From the NCBI RefSeq assembly GCF_024166365.1, contig NW_026060238.1, positions 372,001-436,000 on the forward strand: a stretch of DNA of 64,000 nucleotides. Reading direction: 5' to 3'. Under the pieces are notes generated by a model. The model saw nothing but the letters and a program-made list of their open reading frames with translations. It was not told the origin of the DNA and made no database searches. Made by a program: the position numbers and the translations under genes. This stretch comes from Elephas maximus indicus. Lineage: Eukaryota; Chordata; Mammalia; Proboscidea; Elephantidae. Shown piece by piece: positions 52,281 to 63,543 of the stretch; the stretch's first letter is position 1; every line of letters begins with the position of its first letter.

Positions 52281-52941
52281 AAAAGCCTACATTCCCATTA
52301 TCAAGCTAGTGACACTTGAACTAGGAAGTAGTGCCTCAAACATTGTGCATGTTGTTATACATATGCCTATAACACCATTTTACTCTTTTTTTCCTATGTA
52401 TCACAACTGTCATAAGAATTACCCTTTTTTGAGCTGCATTTCTGATACACTGAAATAATTCAACCTTCATTACTATAAGAACACAATTTTGTGTAGAGCT
52501 TTACCGTAAGAGAAGTCATACTGTTTGATAACTGTTTCTTTGTCTCTCCATAGCAAGCTGTATCATTCTAAAGAAGACAAAAATTATAACTAGTGTAGTA
52601 TTTAAGACAAGGTATACCTATAATAAATGCATGTAAACTAATTACACTCATCCAGGCAGATTTGTACAGGAAAAATTAACATATAACTATTTTTTTCATG
52701 ACCCTGAAGTTGCATGTCTTTGGGATTAAAAGAAAGTTAAAATTTGTGAAAATTTGAAGATGGAACTCTTAATATTAACACTGCAAGAACTATTAAAGAA
52801 AAAGTAGGAAAATGTATTGTGCTGAAAGACTTGTTTAAATGCTATAAGAAATTTAAGTTACTGAAAGGATAAATTAAGTAAACATGAAAAAAGGAACAAA
52901 AAATATATTCACCCTTTCTGTCAAGATTTTAGTTTTTTTCC
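52281..52941. other. No recognised feature (3' flank of the olfactory receptor)
   Basis: AT-rich sequence immediately downstream of the receptor locus on its own strand. I see no clear gene or repeat. Any 3' UTR of the receptor would lie here. Confidence 0.5.
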
Positions 52942-53877
52942 TTATTTTTTGAAAAAAACGAAAACTTTTTTGAGTGTGTCGTTTAAAGCTTGTTTCACTT
53001 GCTTGTTCCTAAGACTGTAAACGAAGGGATTGAGTAAAGGGGCAACTGAGGTATAGATAACAGCTACACCTTTGGATAAAGTCACCCTTTCTTTTGCTGA
53101 TGGCTTCATGTACATGGAGACACAGCTACCACAAGTAAGGGAAACTACAATCATGTGGGAAGAAGTGAAAAAAGCTTTTGTTCTTTTCTGAGCAGAGAGA
53201 ATTTTTAGAATGGTCTTGATTATATATGTATAGGAAATAATTACTAACAGTATTGTGACCACTACTGTTATAACTGCTGAAACAAATGAAATCATTTCTA
53301 GGAAGTGAGTGTCTGTGCAAGAAATCTGCAGGATAGGAGAAGTGTCACACATGAAATGATCAATTACTTTGGAAGCGCAGAATTCCAGCTTTAGTCCCAA
53401 GACCAACGGTGGAAAGGTAATCAGAAAGCCAGCTGTCCATGAACTGAGTAGAAGTTGGTAGCACACTTTGCTTCTCATAATGACTGAGTAATGCAGGGGT
53501 TTGCAGATGGCTGTATAGCGGTCGTAGGACATGGCAGCCGGAAGGTAGAACTGTGTAACTCTTAACAAAAGAAAAAATAATAATTGAGATGCACAACCAT
53601 TGTAGGAAAAGATTTTGTTTTTAGTCACAATGGTTGTCAAAAATCTAGGAATAGAGATTGTTGTCAATAAGATTTCTAAGAAGGAGAAATTTTGTAGGAA
53701 GAAATACATTGGAATCTTGAGGTGAGGATGCAGTAGGGTGAGGAGGATGATGGATAAGCTCCCCATCACACTCAAAATGTAGTTGAGAAAGAGAAATATA
53801 AAAATCACAATTTGTAACTGTGGGTCATCTGTGAGTCCCAAGAGAACGAATTCTATCTCCCTTGACGGGTTCTTCGT
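52942..53877 (-). pseudogene. Olfactory receptor, OR6C-like, probable pseudogene (start codon lost)
   Basis: This single-exon frame encodes 311 residues, the usual length of a class II odorant receptor, a seven-helix G-protein-coupled receptor of olfactory neuron cilia. Visible family motifs are [13 protein letters not shown] at the N-terminus, PMYFFL in the TM2 area, the TM3 cysteine in [15 protein letters not shown] at the end of TM3, three ECL2-area cysteines (FCAS, MCDT, SCTD), SYTYI in TM5 and [12 protein letters not shown] in TM7. The wording ([29 protein letters not shown]) points to the OR6C subfamily. Defects: the codon where family members start is ACG (53875-53877). No in-frame ATG lies between the upstream stop (53953-53955) and that point, and the first in-frame ATG (53764-53766) falls inside TM1. 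The TM1 Gly-Asn is Gly-Ser, and the KAFSTCxSH motif is reduced to KAFFTSSH, missing the cysteine codon. The N-terminal glycosylation site is N-P-S, which is not normally used. The rest of the frame has no stop or shift, so inactivation is recent or a non-ATG start is used. Confidence 0.85.
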
Positions 53878-56457
53878 TTCAGTTTTGAGACCTATTAAAC
53901 TGACATTAGGAAACAACTCCAAAAGCAGAAAAAACAATTTTTTTAAGCTACATCAGGAAAAAAATCTGATATCCAGAAATGTAAACAAGTGTAAATATTT
54001 GCTGCAGTTTAACAAGGCAGATGATACCTAAAATTATAGTGTAGGTCAACCGAAGCATTCTCTATGTATCTTCTGTGTGTGTTTAATAAATTACTGCAAA
54101 AAAAAAAAAGCCTTATAAAATCTAGACAGCTTTTCCAGTGTCAATTTACAATGTATGTTCAACAATTTTTATTTTAGGAATTTTTAAAAAATTGATGAAA
54201 CTTATAGAAATATTGGTAGTTACATATTTTCCTTAACTACAACTGAATTTCTCCAATATATGCCATTAATTCTTTAGTTCCAATGCAGTACTGCTCCATT
54301 GTTCCTTTGACTTATTTTCTCTAATTACTATTTTTCTGGTTCCAAATCATTAGTCTTCTCATAATCATTTAAACTTATCATTTTGAAATATCTTCAAGAT
54401 ATAGTTAGTAATTTCAAAATTCTAAACAAATTGGGAGAAAAACTGTAGCTACAGGAAAAATAAAACAAATCAAAATCAATTATTTTTTACTTGATCTTTG
54501 TGTTGGATTCAGGTAATTTGTAAATTCTTAAATAATATTTTTTTCCTGTTTGAGCCGACCACAATAAATAATTTTGTCTTTTTAGTATAAATATGAGGAT
54601 GATTTTAATAACTAGGTGTTTTAATAACTAGAAGTAATTTAATAAAATCATTTTGTTATTCAAAGACTAGTATAGAAGTGGTAGTCAATACTCACTTATG
54701 ATCCTAACTATATTGTTTTTGGCACTCAATGTCATTGTTCTTAAATCCATAAATAAGGCTTTTCTCTACAGATGAATAGGCCTAAATTGCTGACTGGATA
54801 CATTATGTTCAGTAGATGATGGCCTTCTACAGATGTCTAGGACAGAAAACAGAGCTTTTCTCTTTATTTGAAGGAAGATATTGAGGTGCTATCCAAGCAT
54901 TCATCTATGTTTCATGTCAAAGTTAATTTACAGGTTTCATATGGTATTTAAATAAATGCATTTGCGAAATGCTTTCCTTATTCATTTTAAAATCATTCAT
55001 GGGTTATTAATGTATGCTTTTCACATGAAAAAATAATTTCATCTATTCCTGCGTATAAGAATTTTATTAGTTTTCCCTGAATTTCATTTTTCTCACTCTC
55101 TACTTGATGCAATAAACACATCTATTTTCTTATAAGAATTTTGCTTTGTGTTTTAAATGATAGCTATTGGAGAAAAAAAAAAGTACAGTGCTCCTATTTC
55201 CAAGTGGCTTTTTTCCCAATATTTTATAGGTAGTGGTCCTTTCTATCTTCATTTTGCTCTGGAAAAGAGAGAGAGTGACAGCAAGAGAGAGATTGATGAA
55301 AAATTCCGAAGTATTGACTTGTGTAAATCTCAAAACCAGAACACAAGGATAGTAGCAATTTTTCTTCTACTCCTTGACTACTGAAAGGATGAGAAGCTGA
55401 GTGATCATGAGTGTTTATTTATCAAATATGTATATATGCACTGCCATTTCTTTAATCCCAGTTTTGCTCTAACTCAGTGGGAAAGGAAACTCTCTGAGTC
55501 AGTCAAAGAATTTTTGCTAACACCATGTGTCTAGGTGACAAGTCTATATGCTGCTTTCTTAAAAACCTGCAAAACAGAAGCTATTTTTACTCTTCAAAAT
55601 CTGCTGAATGATCATAGTTACATATAGTAAAAAGTCTATAATGCTACAGTTTATATCAGTCCCTATATAATCAGGCAGCTTTGAGTACTGCATCTACACA
55701 GAGCATGTATGATGATCCAGATGTCAATGGTTATAACTATTGTACTTGTAGAACTGCCTTCACCTATGATCTAGGTGACTTACCATATGCAGGATATATT
55801 GATTTCCCTTCTCCTTTAAGGACATATGTTATAAACAAAAGTCAAATAATAGATGTTGAATATTACTGCATTTATAATATGAGAAAACATTCCATTATTA
55901 GCATAAGAATATAATTCCAATGTTTTCGTGGGAAGGATTCGAAGCAGAGGGTAGATTTGGAAAGTATATGTATCTGTTAATATCTCCCAAACTACAAAAA
56001 TCACAGAACCCAGATATTATAGAAAATTCAATTAGAATGCCCTTTCTGGTTACTAAATAGAGGTTTTCTGATTTTTTTCCTTAAATATTTAAACAAATGA
56101 AAATGAATCTCTACGAGAAGGGCATTTTAGGAAAGGTCTCAGGTTAAAGCAACCCAGTCTTCGTAACAAAGAATGACTGTGTTTACAATTGTGCACTAAC
56201 AAAAGCCACGGTTTTATCAATTTGCTCATAAAAGACTCAGAGGAATTAATTGAAATAAAGGGAAGAAAGAGAAAGAAATTTCCTGTGGAAACTGGTGTTT
56301 AGGACCTAGCATTTACATCAAGAAAAAAAAAAGCCACAAAGCTGTATATTGATTTAAATACATAGCTGAGGGAACACTCTCCCAAAAGATAACCAGAAAC
56401 GATTTAAACTCTACATGGGATGCCAACAAGGTTTCGATATTCCACTCCCCCAGAGCT
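53878..56457. other. No recognised feature (5' flank of the olfactory receptor)
   Basis: About 2.6 kb of AT-rich sequence upstream of the receptor. Upstream non-coding exons and the promoter of an OR gene would be expected here but cannot be identified by eye. Short A-runs occur near 54098, 55171 and 56320. No credible second gene is present. Confidence 0.5.
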
Positions 56458-56620
56458 ATATGGGAGCTCTGGAGGCGCAGTGGTTAAGAGCTTGACTGTA
56501 GCCAAAAGGTCGGTGGTTCAAATTCACCAGCCGCTCCTGGAAACACTATGGGGTAGTTGTACTCTGCCCTGTGGGGTCACTGTGAGTTGGAAACTACTCA
56601 ACAGCAACCAGTTTCACTTT
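56458..56620 (+). mobile_element. AfroSINE, sense, near full length
   Basis: The best-preserved copy in the window. It has a tRNA-like head GGAGGCGCAGTGGTTAAGAG, then 'caaaaggtcggtggttcaaa' (B box), 'caccagccgctcctggaaac', 'actatggggtagttgtactc', 'ggggtcactgtgagttgg' and the tail 'aactactcaacagcaaccag'. Confidence 0.93.
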
Positions 56621-57124
56621 ATGTGTTTTGGGGCTGTATGAGTCGCTCTACTGGTCAGAGACCTTATCTCAAACAGGAGCTTTTCTCTTGCCTTTATTAG
56701 GCAATATATTAAGATTCCACTAACTTGATTGTGGCCCACCCTGAGGCTTGAGAAGGAGTATTTAAATGGCTCCTATTAATTCTTATTTCTATTCTGAAAC
56801 CATCTTAAACTTAAAAGTTACAAATACAGAGCAAGAAATTTTTTTGTTTTTTCCTGAATCATTTGATGCCCTATCTCCTGCTCAACACTACAGTGTGCAT
56901 TCCTTACAAAAAGAAAATATCTACTATATAATAATATGAATCCATTTTTAATAAATATTGGAACAGTAGCACACTAACATTGATATATTAAGAACATCCA
57001 ATATCCCAATCCCATTCAATTTTTTACAAGTTTATAGAGGTATAAATAGCTCAGAGTTATGTTTTCATTTGATTAGCATGACTCTTTAATTTCACTTAAT
57101 ACAGAATGGTTTTTCAGTCGTTCC
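56621..57124. other. No recognised feature
   Basis: AT-rich sequence with no repeat or gene that I can support. Confidence 0.5.
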
Positions 57125-57430
57125 TTAACTTCCTTGCATGTTGGAGATTACTTTCTGGTAAGCCTATACAATGTCCCTTGATTTGTGTTTTTCTGAGGTT
57201 TTTACCTGATTAGATTCCATTAATTTACTTTTTGGCACCAGAATCACGGAAGTGATTCTATTTTTTCTTTGAGTCCTATTTCTTGCATAACGTGGTGATT
57301 GACAGACTTCTCCACCATGAAAGTAATGTTTTATATTTCTAATTAATTAACATTTAATGGGAAGGTACTTTGAATACTCTGGATAAATCAGTCTTCATAA
57401 AACTTTCAACTTACTCATTAATTACTTAAT
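57125..57430 (-). mobile_element. L1M-like fragment, antisense, old
   Basis: The plus strand has 'caatgtcccttgatttgtgt', 'ttttctgaggtttttacctg', 'attagattccattaattta', 'ttttggcaccagaatcacgg', 'aagtgattct' and 'gggaaggtactttgaatact'. This order recalls the antisense of an old L1M 3' region. It is heavily diverged, so the family assignment is tentative. Confidence 0.5.
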
Positions 57431-57984
57431 ATCATTATGTACTCATGGTTTCCAGTTTTATTTATTAACAAACAAATATGTCAATCATCTATGTAGCTTA
57501 TATATTTAATTTTTTCCTCAATTTTTACTTTAATTTCAATTGGTCCCATTTTTTAAAAAATTCCTGCTGTTCAATAGTCTTATATCTGTACTTAGATATC
57601 CTGGGAAAAGTATTTTAATCAAAATATTAAACATTCTTCAGTATAGTTTGTGTGAATTCTTTCAAATTCTTTAGTTTTTATGAGTCTATTCAGCAGTTAT
57701 TGCTTCTGTTTCCTATTACTTGGTGACCTCTTAAACATAATATAAAGCATTTTATTGTGAAGTCACATTATTTAGAATTTATCTGTGTCTATTTCAGTAG
57801 GATTGTCATTAGAAGTTTGTGAGGCCGTGGGATTAAGTTAATGGGAGTGAAACAACTAGATGGAAATAATGACAATGTTGACACGATGTGAAGAATGTAA
57901 CGATGTCACTGAACATTATCTATAGAAATTTTTTAAATGGAAGAGTATTTTGCTGTGTATATTTTTACCAAAAATGTGATAAAA
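57431..57984. other. No recognised feature
   Basis: AT-rich sequence, possibly further decayed LINE, with nothing I can name. Confidence 0.5.
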
Positions 57985-58940
57985 TATTTTTAAAAGCTGG
58001 TTCAGCTATATTAATATAAATCAGTATAGATATTTTGCATAATGACAAAAAGTTATATTCATCAAGAAGATAGAACAATTCCAAATTGATATGCACCATG
58101 TCAAAGTATTGGAAATTAGAAATTTACAGTACTACAAAGAGAATTAAAAAAAAATAGGCATTTTGGAGATTTAAATAGCTCAGCAATTATATACAAAGCA
58201 AAAATAAAATAAAGGTATAAAATATTTAAATTATGTGATTAATGAGCTCAACCAAGTCGAACTAACTAGAACGCTGTACTTAACTACACACTTATAATTT
58301 TCAAATGTTCATGAAATGTTTATTAAAAATTTGACTATATGCTAGGCCATAAAATAAGACTCAACTAATTTCAGATAATTTAAGTTAAATAAAGCATATT
58401 TTCTGACTTCATAGAATTTTAAAAAATTATACCAGTACAGTTGTAAATATAAATGAAATGGGCTGTTTTTAATAATATTCAAAGATAACTAGAAATCCAA
58501 ATATGCATGGACATTTAGGCAATATTCTTATAAATAATGTATAGGTAGAAAATGAAATCACAATAAGAATTAGAATACTTACAATTGAATGAAATGAAAA
58601 TAATAAAATTACATATCAAAATTTGTAAATGCAGGTCAAGTTAACATTCTAAGAAATTGTATGGCCTTAAAAAAACACATGAGAGCAGTGGAATAGGCTG
58701 AAAGTTCATCCGTCTTGATGGATGATCTAAGTTTCCATCCCAAATATTTTTTAAAAATGGCAAAATACACTTTAATTTGAAAGAAGATAGAGAGCAGGAG
58801 AAACAAACAAAATAAAACACATACAATACATTAGGGAGTATTAATAGAGCTAAAAAGTAGTTAATTATAAGAATAATAGAATACATATATGCCCTTACGA
58901 TAAAGAAAATGAAAATACATGTATCCGATATAAAAAATAG
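57985..58940 (+). mobile_element. L1 ORF2 5' fragment, sense, strongly decayed
   Basis: Words in the order of the L1 ORF2 endonuclease region: 'attcatcaagaagatagaac', 'aattccaaattgatatgcac', 'ggagatttaaatagctcagc', 'ctaactagaacgctgtactt', 'gactatatgctaggccataa', 'aataagactcaactaatttc', 'tctgacttcatagaatttt' and 'aatgaaatgaaaataataaa'. The part after 58640 is less certain. There is no open frame. Confidence 0.7.
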
Positions 58941-59206
58941 TGAGGTGATTTTACTTCCTAGTTTATAGATCTTATCACGTAAGAGGACTGTTTGAAAACT
59001 TTATGACACTGGAATTGAAAATATTGATGAAATGGACTATTTATGAGGGAAGGACGTGGGGAAGTAACTTTCCATAGCTCTCACAATATGAAATAGGCAG
59101 TCTGAATTGTTCCATAAGTATAAAAGTTGTTACATTATTTACTATCTTCTCACTAAGAAATTTCATATAGTTTTCCTATAAAGTGCCTAGTTCTTTGCTT
59201 TTATTG
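58941..59206. other. No recognised feature
   Basis: AT-rich spacer without recognisable content. Confidence 0.5.
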
Positions 59207-59243
59207 TCATTGTTTGTTTGTTTGTTTTATTGTTTTGTTTTGA
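59207..59243. repeat. (GTTT)n simple repeat
   Basis: Short run of GTTT and GTTTT units just before a SINE fragment. Confidence 0.9.
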
Positions 59244-59249
59244 AAAATT

Positions 59250-59297
59250 CTTGGAGCCCTGGTGGCACAGTTGTTAAGAGCTACAACTGCTGATAGG
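59250..59297 (+). mobile_element. AfroSINE 5' fragment, sense
   Basis: Only the tRNA-like head is present: 'cttggagccctggtggcaca', 'gttgttaagagctacaactg' and 'ctgatagg'. It stops after about 48 bp where L1 5' UTR-like sequence begins. Confidence 0.8.
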
Positions 59298-61600
59298 GAA
59301 GCCAACATGGTGCTATGGACAGAAGCACCATGCTGTCCCTCTGCAGCAAAGACCCCCAAAACTAAGTAAAACGGACACAAATGTCAATCCTGGAACCCTA
59401 AGCATCAAATGAAGGGAAAGAATTTTTTCAAGCACTGAATGGGATAAGAAACTGACGGAGAACAGAGAATGAGGAGAACTATGGAGTGGAGGCTCCCTAC
59501 CAGCTAAAGTGGCACAGATTTGCCATCTTGGACTATAACCACCAGGGAATGCAGACAGGGGGTACAGGAAGGCAACTTCATAGGGCTCCCAACAGGAATT
59601 AGAGCACTCAGCAAGCAGGGATACACGCTTTCCCATCCCTCACCCTTCTTCCTTCTACGTGGCCTCCTCCATTTTCCAATGGGCTACAGTCACTCGGATG
59701 GAGAGACACCAGTTCACTGCTGCCCAGGTCCTCCCCGACCCCACCAGCTGGCTCCTTCAGTGCCGATTATTTTTGTTATTATTATTTTTGCCTTTCTTTG
59801 TTTCTTCTCTCTGTCTCCTTTCCTTCCTTTTCTTTCTTCCACCCTGCCAGCCCCTTTGCTGTCCCCATCCTTTGTTGACAAGCTATGCCACACTGCTGGG
59901 CCGGAGAGCCACTGGCACATCTTCCTCAGCTTTGTGCCACCCCCACTGGCCAGGTCTCTTAGCAACATTTTTTTCCTGCTTCTCTCTCTCTCCCTACCTT
60001 CCTTTGCTTTCTCCCACCCAGATAGCCCCATGTGCCGTCCGCATCTCTTCTTGGTGGGCCGTATAACACTGTTCAGCTAGAGAGCTGCCAACATGGCCTC
60101 CCCAGTTCTGTGTTGCCCACACTGACTGGGTCTCTCAGCCCGTTTTTTTTTTTTTTCAGATTTTTCTCTATCTCTTCCTTCTTTCCCTATCTTCCACCCA
60201 CCTAGACCCATGTGCTGCCCCCATCCCATCTTAACAGGTAGTGTTGCACCTCTGGGCTAGAGTGCCCTGGATCCATGCTGCTGTCGCTGGTCAGCTCAGC
60301 ACCATATATATATTTTTTGTTTCTACTCTCTCTCTTTCTCCTTTTCTGTTTCCCACCCGTCTAGTCCTGTATAGCGTCCCTGCTCCTTCTCAAAAGGCCT
60401 TACTGCACCACTCAGCTAGTGAGCCACCAGCACACAGCCTCCCTGGGCCTACATTATCCCCACCAGCCAGCTCCTTAATCACAATATTGTTTTAGTTTGT
60501 TTCCTTTGGTCTTTTCTTTTTTTCCGGTTTCTTCTCTCCCACCCCCACCTCCTCTTCCTTTCTCCCACACACCTAGCCTTGTGTGCCACTCCCACCCTCT
60601 CTCAAAGAGTTGTGATGCACCACTAGGCTAGAGAGACACTGACACGCTGCTTCCCCAGTTCTGCATCACCATCACCAACTGGCTTCCTCAGCACAATTTG
60701 TATTTGTTTTTGCTTTTTTTCCTTTTTGTAATTGTTTCTTTTGTCTCTCTTCATTCCTTCTTTTTCTTTCTCCTGCCCACCTAGCCCCGTGAGCTGTCCC
60801 CTCCTTATTGACAGGCTTGCTGCACCACTTGGTTAGAGAGCCTTTGGCACACGACCTCTCTGGGTCTGCACTACTCCCACAAGCTGGCTCCCTCAGCACC
60901 ATATTTTTTTCTTTTTCTTTCTTCTTCTCCCCTTTCCTTCTTCCTTCCACCTAGGCCCTGCACTGCCTCCACTCTTTTCTGACAGGCCATGCCACACCAG
61001 CCGATGAGAAAGACAGCAGCTTGTCATCACGCTGCTTCCACCCTGTCCCCAACAGCAGGCTCCTTCAGCACCATATTTTTTTGTTGTTGTTGTTTTGTTT
61101 CCTCTCTCTGTTTCCCTTCTTTCCTGTCCTTTCTCCAGTCCATCTAGCCCCATGTACTGCCCATGCACCTTCTCAACAGGCTAAGCTAGGCTCTCTCAAC
61201 TAGAAAGTCACCAGCACATGGCCTCCCTGGGTATGCCCTGCCCCACCTGCTGAATTCCACCACACTGCCATTGTATTTACTTCTTTTTCTTTTGCCTCCC
61301 CATTTTTTGCTTTGTTTTGATTCTGTTTCTCTGTCTCTTATTTCTCTTCTTTCTGTCACCTGCTTAGTTCCACACATTGCATTCTCCCCTTGTCTCCTGC
61401 CTATCTACACCACACACAAAGTGCCTTCCCATGAGAGGCATCGATGCAAACCCCTGGACCTCTGAACCACATTGGCACTTCCCTGTCAGCCCAAGTTCAT
61501 GTTGCAAATGATCCTTCCTTCTCTCCCCTCCCTACTGGACCTTCCCAGCTGCATCATAGCTGAGCAACCAGCCTGCACACCTGGGCAAAGTGGTGAGAAG
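59298..61600 (+). mobile_element. L1 5' UTR-like region with about 190-bp internal tandem repeats
   Basis: The start has 'gccaacatggtgctatggac' and 'aaactaagtaaaacggac', then a CT-rich domain. That domain is built from about nine diverged repeats, each with a segment like 'ccaccagctggctcctcagcaccat', a T-rich CTTTTCTTT stretch, 'ccacctagccccatgtgct', 'tgacaggc' and 'gagccactggcacacggcct' (composite wording, each copy varies). Landmark positions are about 59741, 59945, 60119, 60284, 60461, 60671, 60877, 61050 and 61244 (spacing 165-210 bp). It lies directly upstream of sense L1 ORF1-like sequence, which is why I read it as an L1 5' UTR. Frames here (up to 186 codons) are not credible genes. 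Confidence 0.6.
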
Positions 61601-63029
61601 TATGCCCACAGACAAGCAACAAAACGCACTCAGCCTGCCTGATCAGATATAACCAAATAAAACAAATAACAGGATGAAACAAACAAATCTACAATCAATA
61701 AATGAAGGAAATAATTCCTGAATGTCCTGGAAACAATAGATAATATCAAAACATATTGAAAACAATAGGACAGGATGAGTCCAAAAAGCAACCAAAATAA
61801 AACATTACATGACCTCTGGTAGAAGTAAAGGCACTGGAATTACCTCATAGGAAATTCAAAAGTGTAATATTCAGGACTCTCCAAGAGATTAAGAAAGAGA
61901 TGAAGGAAAAGGCAGACAAAACTAAGGAAAAAATAGACAAAATTATGGAAAATACAGACAAAAATCAGGAAAAACACAAAGCAAAGGAAGAATTTGGAGA
62001 AACAGTATAAGAGCAAAATGTCAAAATAAATAAATAATTAGAAATCATACAAAAACAGTAATTAGAAATCCAGAAGACAAAATAATTTTAGAAATGGGCA
62101 GTGCAATAGAAGGTTTCAGGAGCAAATTTGAAACAAGGGAACACAAGATCAGTGAAACCGAAAACAAATCCTTGGGTACCACTTTGTTTGAAGAAAAACC
62201 TGAAAAAAGAATAAAGAAAATCTGAGAACCATGTAGGATACAAACAGAAGCAAGAATTTGTGAGTGACAGGAATTCCAGAACAGGGGGAGAAAATGGAAA
62301 ACACAGAGAGAATTCCTGAAGACTTGCTGACACAAAGCTTCCCTAATGTAATGAAAAATGAAAAGCTGACCATACGAAAACATATCGTAATTATACTTGC
62401 CAAAACCAAAAACAAAAAAAGAATCCTGAGAGTAGTTGAGAAAAATGAAAAGTCACATACAAAGGGGACACTATAAGACTAATCTCTGATTACTAGGCAG
62501 AAACCATGAAGGCAAGAAGGTAATGGGATGACATATAAAAACCTGAAAGACAATTTGTCAACTAAGAATAATACATTCTCACTCAAATATGATGGTGAAA
62601 TTAGGAAATTTCCAGAAAAACAGAAATTAAGGGAATATGTCAAAACCAAACCAAACTTACAAACATTATGAACAGGAGTCCTTCAGTTAGAAAACCAACG
62701 ACATCAGACAACAACCTGAATCTAGGACACAGGAGAGTATCAGCCAGGTGCCAACCTAGCTAATGAGCACTGAAGGACAAAAGAAAACTAAAAGATTTAC
62801 AGCAGGGAACAAGGGAAGCCAATCTGCAAATGACAACAACATCAGAACAATAAAAGTGAGAATAAACAGTGTAGGTACAGGATTTTCAAATGGAAAGGAA
62901 GTCAAGGTGATATCATGTAATAAAAGACTGGTTTAAACTTAGGAAGATGGTGAAAATTTTAAGATCACCACAAATAAATTTAATAAACCTACTCATTAAA
63001 ATAAAGAAGAAAAAGATAAAGTCTCAGTG
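61601..63029 (+). mobile_element. L1 ORF1 and inter-ORF remnants, sense
   Basis: Around 61880-62010 the sense strand encodes a Lys/Glu-rich coiled-coil-like stretch (KEMKEKADKTKEKIDKIMEN), as in the L1 ORF1 N-terminal half. From about 62210 to 62720 there are words of old L1M elements: 'gaattcctgaagacttgctg', 'aaaagaatcctgagagtagt', 'agaaaccatgaaggcaagaa', 'caactaagaataatacattc' and 'tcaaatatgatggtgaaatt'. Many stops interrupt it and no functional protein remains. It continues after the LTR insertion at 63030-63543. Confidence 0.75.
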
Positions 63030-63543
63030 TCATGGATTGTATTGTGTCCTCCCAAAATATGTCAACTTGGCTATGTCATGATTCCCAGTATTGTGTGATT
63101 GTCCACCACTTTGTCATCTGATGTGATTTGCCTATGTGTTGTTAATGAGATGAGATTAGTATCAGTTAATGAGATGCTATTAGTAGCAGTTATGTTAATG
63201 AGGCAGGACTCAATCTATAGGAAGAGTTTGTGTCTTAAGCCAATCTTTTTTGAGATATGAAAGAGAGAGAGAGAGGGCAACCTCATACCACCGTGAAAAC
63301 AGCACTGGGAGCAGAGAGTGTCCTTTGGACCCAGGGTCCCTGTGCTGAGAAGCTCCACAACCAGGGAAGATGGATGACAAGAACTTCCCTCCAGAGCCAA
63401 CAGAAAGAAACAAAGCCTTCCTCTGGAGCTGATGCCCTGAATTTGGACTTCTAGCCTACCAGGCTGTGACAGAATAAACTTCTGTTTGTTAAAGCCATCC
63501 ATTTGTGGTATTTCTGTTATAGCAGCACTAGATAACATAGACA
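63030..63543 (+). mobile_element. MaLR-like LTR, full length, sense (copy 3), inside the L1
   Basis: The element starts TGTCATGGATTGTATTGTG and ends 'tttgtggtatttctgttata' then 'gcactagataacatagaca'. It has a TATA-like 'gagatatgaaagagagagag' and a polyadenylation signal in 'gacagaataaacttc'. It belongs to the same family as 42918-43445. The L1 resumes directly after it, so this is a later insertion. It has no internal retroviral region. Confidence 0.8.

Noticed and set aside
53783-54031. Plus-strand frame overlapping the olfactory receptor
   Set aside because: It is the antisense shadow of the receptor N-terminus and its 5' flank, with no family similarity.
59520-60080. A 186-codon proline/serine/phenylalanine-rich frame
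   Set aside because: It lies in the CT-rich tandem-repeat part of an L1 5' region. It overlaps open frames on other phases and both strands, as expected from low-complexity sequence.
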